A DNA stretch of 64,000 nucleotides from contig CM065297.1 of NCBI GenBank assembly GCA_032871835.1, positions 30,699,598 through 30,763,597 of the forward strand, read 5' to 3'. Below are positions 24,301 through 34,847 of this stretch, one piece after another (positions within the stretch are counted from its first letter, which is position 1; every line of letters starts with the position of its first letter). Source of the DNA: Dipteronia dyeriana. Lineage: Eukaryota; Streptophyta; Magnoliopsida; Sapindales; Sapindaceae. A program made the translations under genes and the position numbers. The notes below the pieces were generated by a model, which worked only from the letters and a program-made list of their open reading frames with translations, was not told the DNA's origin and did not search any database.

Positions 24301-25460
24301 ACTATTAGTAAATAGCCATTTTGTCTTAACGAAAGACCTGTCTTTGAATGATGACTTATTAAGATGGGTGGTGGTACCTGGCCCTTGTGAGGTACTTCAT
24401 TCGTCTTCAGTAATCAGAATTCATCTTGATCGGGACATGATGACTCTGTAAACACGAATATGGTGTTATATAGTGGCCAGTGCATGCTTATTTCTACATC
24501 CTTTCCTTTTAAACGATTGTTGTGTGCTCTTGACATTTTCGTTGTGCTTCCGTTGTTAACAGACTAGTTTATTCTATATTATGGGCTTGCTTAATTTGCT
24601 GCTGTTTTTGTTTTTAATAGACACTTTGGACCTCTGTGACATATGTACATTTACTCTGCAGGGAATCTTGTTTCACCATTAGTTACTCATATATTTTGCA
24701 ATTTTATGGGACTGCCTGTGATGTTTGCTCAAAAGAGAGGTACAAGTAAAGTTACAATTATAGCTGTAGAGAATCAAATACATGATTTGCAGATATAGGA
24801 TTTTGAATATATATTGGTTTAGTTAGTGATTATCATTGATTCTGGACTTTCAGAGTATTGCATACTCTCGGTCCCTAAACTATACGATTTTGACAATACT
24901 GCCTCCACTACAGATGTGGCTATTTCAACTTCTAATAGATGGGGAAGAGATACCCTTTCGATTTTATAAGTTCGTTGCTCCTGGCCTTCTAATTATGACG
25001 TGTTATCTTAAAACGCACGAGTTTGCCATACCAGCAAAGCATAAAACATCCCATCTCCGTGTCTCGAGTTTTTAAACATTTGAGATATACTTTACTTAAA
25101 CCACATAATTTTAATTAATTTCAAAATTCTTCATCCTAACTAATAAGAGTCTTAATTGTTTGACAAATATCAGGTTTGTTTTGTGCTCAGAAATGATGTA
25201 AATTAGTAGTCGGATTGTAATGTGGTTTTCTAGAACATGCAATGGCAACTGGTTTCTCTTATAATTTACCTGCCTGGAGTTTAGAAGAGTGTTAAAAACT
25301 CATGCTTGTCGATGTTACTATTTCAGGGTTAGTGAGTGTGGCATTTGTAGCTGGATTGGTGGCTTTCTTGTGGCTTCTATTTCCAATGACACGTCCTGAT
25401 TTATACAACAACAAAACAAACAATTGCAGATGCTGGCATGGATATTGTTCATGGAATTAA
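21360..25460 (+). CDS. FACE2: CAAX prenyl protease 2 (RCE1/FACE2), eight exons
   Basis: An integral ER-membrane endopeptidase of the type II CAAX/ABI family. It removes the last three residues of prenylated CAAX proteins before carboxyl methylation. Exons inferred by reading: 21360-21545, 22117-22176, 22366-22575, 22894-23005, 23541-23612, 23808-23870, 24662-24739 and 25327-25460. All introns are GT-AG and phases match (0, 0, 0, 1, 1, 1, 1), giving 304 codons against about 310 in Arabidopsis FACE2. Catalytic motifs are complete: TEELVFR with E157-E158 and R162, FSLAHLNH with H191, and HIFCN with H244 and N248. Several hydrophobic segments are present, including residues 6-28 and 46-62. The start is the first ATG in a frame that aligns with the plant family. 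There is no stop or frameshift, so this looks like a functional host gene among decayed elements. Exact splice sites, especially exons 2 and 5, need transcript support. Confidence 0.93.
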
Positions 25461-26380
25461 ACTTGTGAAACCTTTGGAAGAAATGGACTTGTATTTATAT
25501 TGTATCAGTTGATTGGGAAAGGAAATGAAAAAGAATCAGTACGTTGTGTTATATATTTGTCAGTTCATCCACCATCCTTCGATCCATCCACCCATCCATA
25601 CATGCATACATATACACACATACATACATCGGTGTTGATGGTGTGGTTCTACAAGCCATAGTACAGATGAACATTCATTATGATTCTGAAGTCATAAATT
25701 GTCCATTCAGCATTACAGTCGTGCATTTGTTATGTTGGTGTTCTCCAACGAGATACATACGTGATACAACGAGTCATAAATGGAAGACAACACCGAACAC
25801 TGATTATTATTATTATTGGTTTTTTTCAAGAGAATGTATTAAAACTTTGAATCTTCACATTTACCAAAAGTTTATTGTGCTTTCTAGTTTGAGTTCCACA
25901 CGAGTATGTAATGAATAATCGGTCTTGGACATATTCTTTCAGAATTTGGTGTTTTTTTTTCTTGATAAAATCTATTAATCCGGGGTGAGGTTTGGGAAGT
26001 GTATTAATTAAAAAAAATTAGAGATTTAAAATAAACAAATAAAAATAAAATACAAATTATTTAGTTACAATGATTAAAGTGTTAATTTTGTACCTCTATA
26101 TCCTTCCAATTCAACAATATTATTTACATAAAATAACTGACTTGAATGAAGTAAACCTATTCTAATATTTTTATCAATAAATACAATAAGATCCAATGGC
26201 GGATTTGGGTGGGCTGTAGCCTAACGGATAATTTTAAGAAAATTAAAATAAAACTATTCATATTTTCCGTTCTTAATATTGTTAATTATTATTAGTTAAT
26301 ACATTAATGCTCCAAAACATTCTTCCATTATTCAATTAGCTTTCTGAACCAAAAATGTAAATAAGTAATTGAGATTCATG
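25461..26380. other. 3' flank of RCE1/FACE2
   Basis: Contains the 3' UTR and intergenic DNA. A 124-residue open frame at 25544-25918 lies here but has repetitive, low-complexity content and no family resemblance; it is probably UTR. The polyadenylation site was not located with certainty. Downstream is AT-rich with no gene. Confidence 0.5.
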
Positions 26381-26383
26381 TAA

Positions 26384-26691
26384 GAGCTTATTTGGTTGGG
26401 CTTTTGAAAAACCTCGATAAGTAAAAGATTTACATGTAGTAGATATATAAGAAATAGAGTTTTTGGAAAAAAAAAATTATAGTTATTTAGTTGGTAGATT
26501 TTTTTTTTTTTTAAATATCTATTTGGAAAAGTATCTCCCCATAAACTTTTACCTAATAGAGGTTTAAACTCTACTAGTTTTTACTCAATTTAAAATAGAC
26601 AATCTTGAAAGTCCAACCAAACAACTCAAAAGTATTCATATAAACGTTTGTAGATCTTTTGAGGCAGTAGAAAACTCAACCAAATAAGCAC
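26384..26691. mobile_element. Tourist-like MITE 1 (PIF/Harbinger type)
   Basis: A 308-bp element with termini GAGCTTATTTGGTTG and the complement of GTGCTTATTTGGTTG, flanked on both sides by TAA (26381-26383 and 26692-26694). A 3-bp TAA/TTA duplication is the PIF/Harbinger signature. The interior is AT-rich and non-coding. Confidence 0.65.
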
Positions 26692-26725
26692 TAAAACTTA
26701 TATTAGGTCTCATCTCACTATCTCA

Positions 26726-26838
26726 GCCAATAGGGATGTAGCTCAGCTGGTATATAAACGAGTTTGGAGCTTGAATAAATGACTCTCAAATCAGTCGTGC
26801 GAATCCTACTAATGGTAAAAGCTTCAAAAGAAAAAAAA
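26726..26838 (+). mobile_element. tRNA-derived SINE 1
   Basis: A short (113 bp) element flanked by the perfect 14-bp direct repeat ATCTCACTATCTCA at 26712-26725 and 26839-26852. The body begins close to a tRNA-like GGGATGTAGCTCAGCTGG (an A-box match), followed by a B-box-like GTGCGAATCC about 60 bp later, and ends in an A-rich tail. The target duplication, tail and internal RNA polymerase III promoter boxes together identify a SINE. It is not an intact tRNA gene: no cloverleaf closes. Confidence 0.8.
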
Positions 26839-26980
26839 ATCTCACTATCTCAATCTTTAAAAATATTTAATTAATGATATAAGAATGTCATGATAGTAGA
26901 CCCTTATACTAGACAATTCTTAATTTTTAATTTTTATTGGTTAATTTTGGATTTTAAAGTAAATAGTTGAATTAGACTTA

Positions 26981-27419
26981 GAGCATCTCCGATGCAAATA
27001 TGTATTTGGAGAAAATTGATTGCCACATATGATAGATAATTAAAAAGTTAGAAAAACTCTCTTCGATGCAATTATCTAACTTCAATATAGAGATGATGTG
27101 GCAAACAAAAAGTTAGAAATATGGAGTTGAGTTTCTAATTGTAGAAACTCTTATAGAAATACTGACTAGGATTTCTAACTCATTCAACCAATAATATTAA
27201 AGCTCATTTAATTGTAAAATAAAAAAGAAGAGAGAATGTAATAATTGTTTTATTATGATTGATCATAAAATTGATACATATTTGACTTTATATAATTGTA
27301 TTGTAGGTGTGAATATGTATTTTTCTAATTTTTTTTCAAAAGTGGACCCATAATAAATAAAAATATTGATGTGATACCATTTAAAAACTCAAAAATACAT
27401 ATTTACATTGAATATGCTC
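26981..27419. mobile_element. Tourist-like MITE 2 (PIF/Harbinger type)
   Basis: A 439-bp element with imperfect ~30-bp terminal inverted repeats. The left end is GAGCATCTCCGATGCAAATA; the right end is the complement of GAGCATATTCAATGTAAATA. TTA target copies flank it at 26978-26980 and 27420-27422. The interior repeats GTTAGAAA and CTAACT motifs in both orientations. No transposase. Confidence 0.75.
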
Positions 27420-27886
27420 TTATTTTAAAAGTTTCGGTATTAATTTACCAATTTTAACTATGTGTTTTATTTTAATTAATAAAAATTCTTTCATCCATCA
27501 ACATTAACCTTTAAAATAAAAAATAATATTTAATATTAAATAATATATCCGTTTACCAACAAAACAAATAATTCTTTGCAGCCTACACAAGTCAAAAAGT
27601 TTCTGATTTCGCCCCTTTCCGTTTTTTAAGGTGACTATTGACTTGTTACTTTAATTTAATCTATAAATTTTGTATACGTTTTCTGTCTTTTATTTGATGA
27701 CTCGATCCAATTTAGTATACATCAGATTGTTCGTATTTTTCATGGTATTCATTCGGAGAAGCTGCTTGGACACTTATTTTTTATTCAAATTCATTCTATA
27801 ATTAAGTAAATTATATATAGACAAAATAGAAATGTCAATCAAAATAGGAATTAATTAGATGCAAAACTTAAAAGCTCTAGCAATCT

Positions 27887-28049
27887 GTAGGAAGTAGCTT
27901 AACCGGTAAAAGGAGAGGTTAGAATTTTAACAAATGAATCAAAAGTCAATTGTTCGAATTTTAATAATAAAAAATAAAAATAAAAAAGAAATATCAGATT
28001 TAAATAGATTAATACAGTAAATAATAATAACAATAATAAATTAATAATC
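27887..28049 (+). mobile_element. tRNA-derived SINE 2
   Basis: The body starts GTAGGAAGTAGCTTAACCGG (a degenerate A box) and has a good B box, TGTTCGAATT, about 55 bp on. It is followed by an A-rich AATAA/AAAT tail. It is flanked by a 16-bp direct repeat with one mismatch (AAAGCTCTAGCAATCT at 27871-27886 and AAAGCTCCAGCAATCT at 28050-28065). More diverged than SINE 1. Confidence 0.65.
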
Positions 28050-28065
28050 AAAGCTCCAGCAATCT

Positions 28066-28541
28066 TCTGACAATCTAAAATTTAAATTTTCAAGTAGACT
28101 AAACGAATAAAAGCCTGTGTTTATCAAAATATATCATCCTACGAGCTATGAAATCAGTCCACAACAAATTAATAAGTTTGTATTAATGAGTCAATTTTGT
28201 ATTTTCTTTATGCTAGATTTCTGATTTTATCCCAACTTTGCATTTTATTGCCAAAATCAGATTACATTATTATTTTTATTTTAATATAAATTAAATTAAA
28301 TAGAATGGACAAGTAACAGATATTGTAGATATAATTTTAAAATTGGTAATTGAGATAAGAGTTGGAAAGTCTAATTGTATTATTAAATCTAGTTGCACTT
28401 TGTTTATTCAATACACATAAATAGTCACATAGTCACATAGTACATGGTCCTTGTGCTGCATGGACATGTATAAATCAGATAACTGGAAAACTGAGAAAAC
28501 TGGAAATGTCAACAGTCAGTGCAAGTACTTGTTAATATAAA
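28066..28541. other. Intergenic, no feature recognised
   Basis: AT-rich sequence up to the TatA LTR. No coding or paired-repeat signal. Confidence 0.4.
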
Positions 28542-29316
28542 TGTGAACTCAATTTTTGGATCAACCACTAGTCAAACAGATAATATGACTAAAAATTAAA
28601 CTACAAATCAAAATAAATAAAAAGCAAGAAGGGATACAAGATTTTACGTGGTAAAACCTCAAGGCGGGGAAATATCCACGGTTGCCGGTAACAGCAAGAG
28701 AAAAAATATCTACTAAATTGTCAAAAGAATACACACTCAATCTCGTCTGCTCTCCCTTATGCTTAATTAGTGTTCATCCCATTTATGGGTGTTGCTAGGG
28801 TCTATTCATATATGCACAGAACCCTAATTCTTGGTGTACAAGTAAGGAAAGTTCTCGTAGTTAAACAAAAATCTAACTTATTGGAGTTGTGTTATCCTTT
28901 TTCCTTGTTTTGCATTGATTGTCTTTTGATTGCGTTAGATCTCTTGCCCAACCTGGACTTTGATATCTACAAGAAAATTTACTTCCTCATCAAAGTATAC
29001 TTCTAGACACCTTATTCAAGTAGGATTCATTTTCTACATGCTTTGGGCAGTGACTTCGTTAAATCTGAACGATGTCCACGTGTCGCTCAACCGACCATCT
29101 ACTGAACCCGACCAGACCCGCTTTTCCTCGATCGATGATCCTACCCGATCACAACTTTTATCCTGATCATCTTGACAACCCCAATCGAGTCTTCCAACCT
29201 AATCGTTTGTGTCGTCTTGGTCAGGGGGTTTGACGAGTGCTCTTTAGTCAACTTGGGTTTATTCAATCGTGGTTATCTTTTGGTGATGTGGCATCGTCCA
29301 AATTTTACCAATAACA
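28542..29316 (-). repeat. TatA 3' LTR
   Basis: Window-strand ends are TGTGAACTC and CCAATAACA. On the element strand it begins TGTTATTGGTAAAATTTGG, as does the TatB LTR at 34102. Shared blocks include the AACCGTGGA..TTTCCC..GGTTTTACCA segment (about 28640-28690) and AGGGTCTATTCATATATGCA (around 28797). 775 bp against 686 bp in TatB. The 5 bp to the left was not matched to a duplicate, because the other end of the element is missing. Confidence 0.8.
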
Positions 29317-29330
29317 ATACCCTCTTAAAC
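29317..29330 (-). other. TatA polypurine tract
   Basis: The reverse complement reads TTTAAGAGGGTAT immediately before the LTR start, the expected place for plus-strand DNA priming. It confirms that 28542-29316 is the 3' LTR. Confidence 0.65.
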
Positions 29331-29591
29331 ATACGAGACCTGGTGTTTCATTTTAAATGGGTTTCACTCGGCGTAGTTTGTTTAATGTGTTCTTTTTTCT
29401 TGTCTTGTAGCTCATTAATGCACATTTATTGTTTTACAGCTAAATGTCGGTGTCAATCACACATTTTTCGGCTGACGCAATCAGTTAGCCATTTTTTTGA
29501 ATTTCAAACGGTGCGTGATTTTTGATTTACGTGCACCTATTTCTACTCTCGTTTGGTGACGTGTGTATACTCTGATGACGTCACCCACTTC

Positions 29592-29599
29592 TATATATA
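29592..29599 (+). promoter_or_regulatory. TATA box of the TatA antisense ORF
   Basis: TATATATA lies about 165 bp before the first ATG of the aORF, in the orientation of the aORF and opposite to the element. A pyrimidine-rich leader (TCTTTTCTTCTTC..) follows. This fits independent transcription of the extra ORF. Confidence 0.5.
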
Positions 29600-29755
29600 A
29601 CTCGAAACTCTTCATTTCACTCTCACGTCTTTACACTTTTTTTTCACAGAGAAAACCCTAATCTTCTTTTCTTCTTCAAGCTTTTACTCTCCTTTGTTTC
29701 CCTTCCTTCTTTACGAGCCGTTTGTGTTCTCATCGCGTTCATTTATACTCTAGGT

Positions 29756-30933
29756 ATGGATCTAACTCTCCCCTATCGGTATTTTGAACTTCTCATGCAT
29801 GCTATTGAGGCTGGCAATAATGAGAATATCGCTAGGCTTGAATCCATACTTTGGGGTCGCTTTCATGCATATACTCCTTCATTTCAACATGTTGCTTTAA
29901 ATGTAGATTATTCTGTAGCTCATCCTGAATTTGTCCTATCATCTGCTAATTCTTCTGGTTCTGCTTCTATTGATGTTTGCCCAGATATGTCGAATACAAC
30001 TAGTAGAAGACAAACTACCAGGGGTTCACCCAAAGAAACCGTCCGTCTAGCGAACGACTTGAACACAAACGTTAAAGATGAAGGAGGTCCCAAGGGAACG
30101 ATAAACACGCATGCTAAGATTTACAGTTGATCACCTTTACGCCTTTGATTCCGAGATTAACGTGGTGACTAACGATGAGCTTGAGAAGTTTAAGGATCGG
30201 TTAGACCTTCTGCATTCGTTACGACTGTCTTGCAGTAACAATCGTGTTGAATGGAATCCTTCCTTTGATGTAGTTGCAATTTAAGGGACTATGTTGTCCT
30301 CTGGGGTCACTCTCCCTATTCAACCCTTCATCGCCTGATTCTTGGCAGATGCAGGGATTGTCCCCGCTCATCTAGCTCCTAACTCATACCGGGTGTTGAT
30401 CAGCTTATGGCACTTGTGGAAGAAGATTGGGGCTAAGAATGCCCCGACCCCCTAGGAGATACGTAATTTTTATACCCTGGGGCGATCAGATACTGGAGGT
30501 ACTTTTATCTTCAGTCGACCTCCTCGAGCAACTGGATTCCCTATGGCTATAATGAAAAGCCTACCTCTCCAACACATAAAGACCACAAAGGCTTCATCTG
30601 GGGGTTCTCCTCCTCGAACAAGTATCTGAAAAATAGTTGGTTTTTCATTAACGGTGACTGGGGTGAGACCGTGGTTGCTGATGCCACCCATTGGTTGGCT
30701 TGGAGCAGTGTCCCGAGGCACTTTTGTAGCCCCGACCTATGGAACAAAACCGTGCGTGTGATGACCAGGGAGTAGGCCAATACTTTTGTGAAGGCGGCTC
30801 AGACTTCTTAGGAGGTCAGGGATCACTGCAATTTGTACTCAAAGAAGGAGTTGGTCGAGCTAGGACTTTTCCTAAGATTTCTGTCTGACACAAGCGCTGC
30901 AGGCTCTTGTTTCTATATTCCTTAATACCTTTG

Positions 30934-30990
<57 letters not shown>

Positions 30991-33411
30991 ATTCTTACCG
31001 CTTTTCTTTGTGTTCGCCTTTCCAGTGTTCGAAGTGAACATCATTGCTAGCGAGCAGGTCGAAAAGGCTAAGAACCTTGATAGGGTGAGCATGGAAGCTG
31101 TTGCTGATCAAGTGGGCCACGGAATTGCCACCCCTCCCCCCGAGCATGATTTGGTGGAGCATGTATATGAGTCCGATCATGACTTGTTAGCGATTCTTGC
31201 AGGACTGGTTGAACAAGCGGTCACAGTGTCGCTCCACCCAGAGGTGGTTGGAGAGGATCATCTAGAGATAGGTCTACCCGAGTGCAATCTTCTCATAAGG
31301 AATCTGATCGAGAGAGATCTAGCAAAGAGAGATCGATTCGATATAGATCCACTGAGGATAGGCCAAGCAAAGATAAATTGAGCAAGGTCCGGTCCCGTAA
31401 GGCAGAATCTGGTGAGAGGACGCTAGTAACATAGTGGCTAAGATTGTGGAGGGTTCTTCTACCTCCGAGGACATTTGTAAAAGAGAAAAGATTCCGTATG
31501 ATGCTGACTCGTTACCTCTCCAGCTAGGGGTTGACTATATCCTATCATTCTCCAAGAAGAAGAAGAGGAAGAGGATGATTAGGAGACCCTAACCGACCTG
31601 GTATTACGGGAGCAGTGGTCAAAGAGAATGAGGGATATAGTTGCTGCTACATCTTCTACTCTCCCATCCGATCCAATCAATGCTGCTGACTCGGTTATGC
31701 TTCCTACTAATCCCGAGCCTTTTTTTTTTAAATTGACCACCGTTCCTCAGATCTGCCCACACATCGCCCAGGGAAGACCCCCATGCAATTCTCCGTTAAA
31801 TGTTAGATAGTTTTTTCTGATGATGGTGAGCTCAGCTCGGAGGAGCAAATTTTGGATAATGATTTGTTGGACATCACTGAGGAGCAAGCACTCCTTTCAG
31901 TGTCCAAATCAAGGACTGGGGTTGTTGTTGAATTGGCTAAAGATGTAGGGGTGAGCTAGCCTGGGAATGTCCCCTTCATAGCACCCCTTGGACCGCTTGC
32001 TCAAGATGGTGTAAGTGAAGGTCAAGCTTCTGAGGGACAAGATTTAGAAGCCTCTACAATTATTTCCCAAGCTAGAGAAGGTACTGTAATTTAACGGGTG
32101 TAACCTGACTTAACCCTTTTAAGGGTACCTCAGACTATTTCCACTGGTCATGATTTACCTACTCCGTCGGCTCTCCCGGCTGCTCCTGTTTCCAGATCCT
32201 CCCACCATCCTCATTCAAGTAGATCTTGTGTCGACCCCCTATCTTTACTTCGATTGCAATCATTCGGTGATGGGTACATTGGCGATGGGTATTGGAGGAA
32301 AGATTAAGCTGCCAGTGCCTCCGATCGGATACGCATGATCTTCAACAATGGAGTTTTTATAAGTGCTTTCTACATTGCCCTTCGCCTGCATTTTCACCAA
32401 CTTTGCTAATTCTTACTTTCTCTTTCAGGCAGTGGATGAGCTAACTCGAGCCTTGGTTGATCAGAAGAAGCAGGATATTGAGATATCTCGGCTAAGAAAG
32501 GCTTTTGTTGAGAAGGATGACTCTCTAAAGTCTTCTTCTGCTAGTGTGAGGAGAAGCTAAAGACCTATGCTGTGACTGAAGTTGCCCTAAGGAAACCATA
32601 GCCAATGTTTAGGGCAGGGCTTCTATAGCCGAGACAACTCTCAAAGAACTCACCATGAAGAATGCTGAGTTAGAGAAGAGACTCGCGAAGGCAGAGTTAC
32701 AAAGTGCTGAACTCAAGTCGAGGGCCATCCTGGCTGAAACAACAGCAAATACATCTGAAGAGGAAACCTGGATTGCCTAAATCACCCTTACCTTTGCTTA
32801 ACAATTTATGCTTGAGGCACAACAGGCATCTGAGGAAGCTTGAATTCACTATAAAAACCTAGCAAAAAACCTTGAGCAACAACATGTCAGCATGAAGGTG
32901 TTTTCCCAGGAAGCCAGGTCAGTATTTGAAGTCTAAAATATGGACCACTATAAAAGATCCCCATCCTTTGACAGTGTTATGCTGATGGAATTTGAGAGGG
33001 GGCTGGCCACCGCTTGAGTACTCTTTAGAGGTCCTTGGAGAAGGCTCACCGGAAATGGGATAGAACAATTAAGAAGCATAAGATCGAGTCCCTAGAATCC
33101 ATAAGTAATCAAAAGATCATATGGAAGGCCTACAATAGATTTATTAGGAATGAACCCCATCCTTTGCACCTAGAGCTTCCTTCGAAGTCTTACTTGGTGG
33201 TTTTCCATTCCAGCGAAGAGAGTGGTGCCCTTATCAAGGGCATTGATGTTGGTCCCTAGCCGGGTACAAACTATTCTCCATTCATGGCCGATGACCCAGA
33301 AGACCACATCACTTGGCCAGACTTTAAAGACCTGAACCAAGATCATGGGTGTGGTGACCTTCCTCCTAGTGGATCTAAACCCAAAGGTCCTTCTAGTGCC
33401 CCAAATGCTTA
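29756..33411 (+). pseudogene. TatA antisense extra ORF (putative gypsy-type transposon protein, PF04195-like)
   Basis: Begins MDLTLPYRYFELLMHAIEAG. The conserved core at about 30290-30560 reads VTLPIQPFIA, FLADAGIVPAHLAPNSYRVL, WHLWKKIGAK and EIRNFYTL, the pattern of the plant 'putative gypsy type transposon' domain. Next come a DHLDLW-like region and an acidic/serine-rich middle (EEQALLS, about 31880). The C-terminal part is a coiled coil with ELEKRLAKAEL repeats (about 32430-32930), ending near HLELPSKSYLVVFHS and SGALIKGIDVGP. Introns probably end at CAG 31024 and 32429; the first holds a TA tract (30938-30989). Many stops and frame changes. The function is not established. The TatB copy on the opposite strand and TatF show that the arrangement recurs. 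Confidence 0.75.
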
Positions 33412-34101
33412 ACTCTATTTCTTCGCCTCTTGTCACCATTACCAATGTAACCGTTGTTTTGTAGTCTCTCCATTTTTAATGCAAATGACATCACTTTTGT
33501 ACATGAATATATACATTTTCATTGACTCTTCTTAAGAAAATGACTTAGTATGAATTGTTTATTTCATTGTATAATCGGGGATGATCAAGGATCCAGACCA
33601 AAACGAGCAACTAACTAAAAACTGAGTAATTTATAAATGGTATAATCACTTGTTAACTCGAACTATGCATGTCCAACCATGCCAAGTTAATTATATTGGT
33701 TATGAAAACACCTTTCATCTGGCGTGAATCACCCCGTAATTTAATCCCATTATTATGCTGAACCGAGTGATCCCTCTCTAACTAAGTGTGTTTACCTTCG
33801 TTGTTGCCTTAGGTTAGCTCGAACTGTGTGTACTATCGGTTAACCGAAAATTTGCTTTAGGTGAGGAATATTAGCTACCACCCTCAGGATCACAACCTTG
33901 AGTAGATCATAGTCGGGGTAGGTACCTTTAGTAACGGTTTCATGTGTAAAGACGGATGAGACAAAGGATGGGAAGATGATATATTAGATGGTATGTTTTT
34001 ATTGAACAATGCGATGGGCACAATGAAATGATAAACAATATAGTAATATGAAACTTTCGGTTTCTATCTCTTTTACTTAACGAATTGGAGGTGACGAACT
34101 C
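33412..34101. other. TatA spacer between extra ORF and lost pol
   Basis: Non-coding. The segment with CGAACTATGCATGTCCAACC (about 33660) matches in reverse the TatB spacer near 41370. It ends at GAACTC before the TatB LTR. Confidence 0.6.
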
Positions 34102-34787
34102 TGTTATTGGTAAAATTTGAAGAATGATGAGTCAGCATAATTACCAAAAGATACGGGAAATAAAGATGCCATGTCACAAAAAGTCATCCTTCCTAAACCT
34201 ACCTAAGCTAACTAAAGATGATCTCATGACACCCGATCGGGGCTGTTGAGACGGTCAGAACAAAACCTCGGTCTGGATTAAATAATTGATCGGGGTGAAT
34301 AAAGCTTGGTCGGGTTTTGGTAGATGATCGGCGGATCAACACGTGGATTCTACCAAACACGCGTAAAAAAGCACACCTTGATAAGGAAGTGGATTTCCCT
34401 ATCAATACCATAATCCAAATTGGGCAAGAGACATAACCAGTGAAAAACGCAAAACAGGAAAGAAGAATAAAAAAACTCAAACACGTTAACTTTATTTACT
34501 TGTATAACACAAATTAGGGTTCTATGCATGTATAAATAGACCCTAATAACACCCATGAAAATGGGAGAAAAAAAAATATAGAGAGTATGAGAGATTGAGT
34601 GTGTAATCAATTTTGAATTTCTTTCCTTGCAGGTTTTCGTCAACCGTGGACGTTTCCCTATACTTGGGGTTTTACCATGTAAAATCATCGTGTTCTCTGT
34701 AATTCCTTAGTTCTTCATAATTTGCAATTGTGTGATCTCGTATATATTCTGTTCGACGTGTGATCAATCCAAAAATCATTGTCAACA
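34102..34787 (+). repeat. TatB 5' LTR
   Basis: Starts TGTTATTGG and ends GTCAACA. It has a TATA box (TATAAATA, 34531-34538) upstream of a T/A-rich leader. Homologous in inverse orientation to 28542-29316. The sequence directly after (CTGAAGCTAGTAG..) is not an obvious initiator-tRNA-Met primer site, so the primer used is unassigned. Confidence 0.8.
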
Positions 34788-34847
34788 ACTGAAGCTAGTA
34801 GAAGGGGGGTATAATTAGCCAAGGATTTAGTTATACGAAGTAAAATC

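Larger units (their letters stand above)
28542..34101 (-). mobile_element. TatA: 3' part of a Ty3/gypsy Tat-lineage element
   Basis: A minus-strand element of which only the 3' region remains: LTR (28542-29316), polypurine tract, the extra ORF running opposite to the element (so on the window plus strand) and spacer DNA to 34101. There the LTR of TatB begins. The spacer is homologous in inverse orientation to 40600-41500 of TatB, showing that the two belong to one family. No gag or pol of TatA is in the window. Confidence 0.75.

Noticed and set aside
25544..25918. Protein-coding gene downstream of RCE1/FACE2
   Set aside because: Low-complexity (repeats of ATACA/ATCCA) and isoleucine/histidine-rich with no family resemblance; more likely 3' UTR.
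26731..26806. tRNA gene
   Set aside because: A- and B-box-like sequences exist but no cloverleaf closes, and the unit has a poly-A tail and target duplications, so it is a SINE.
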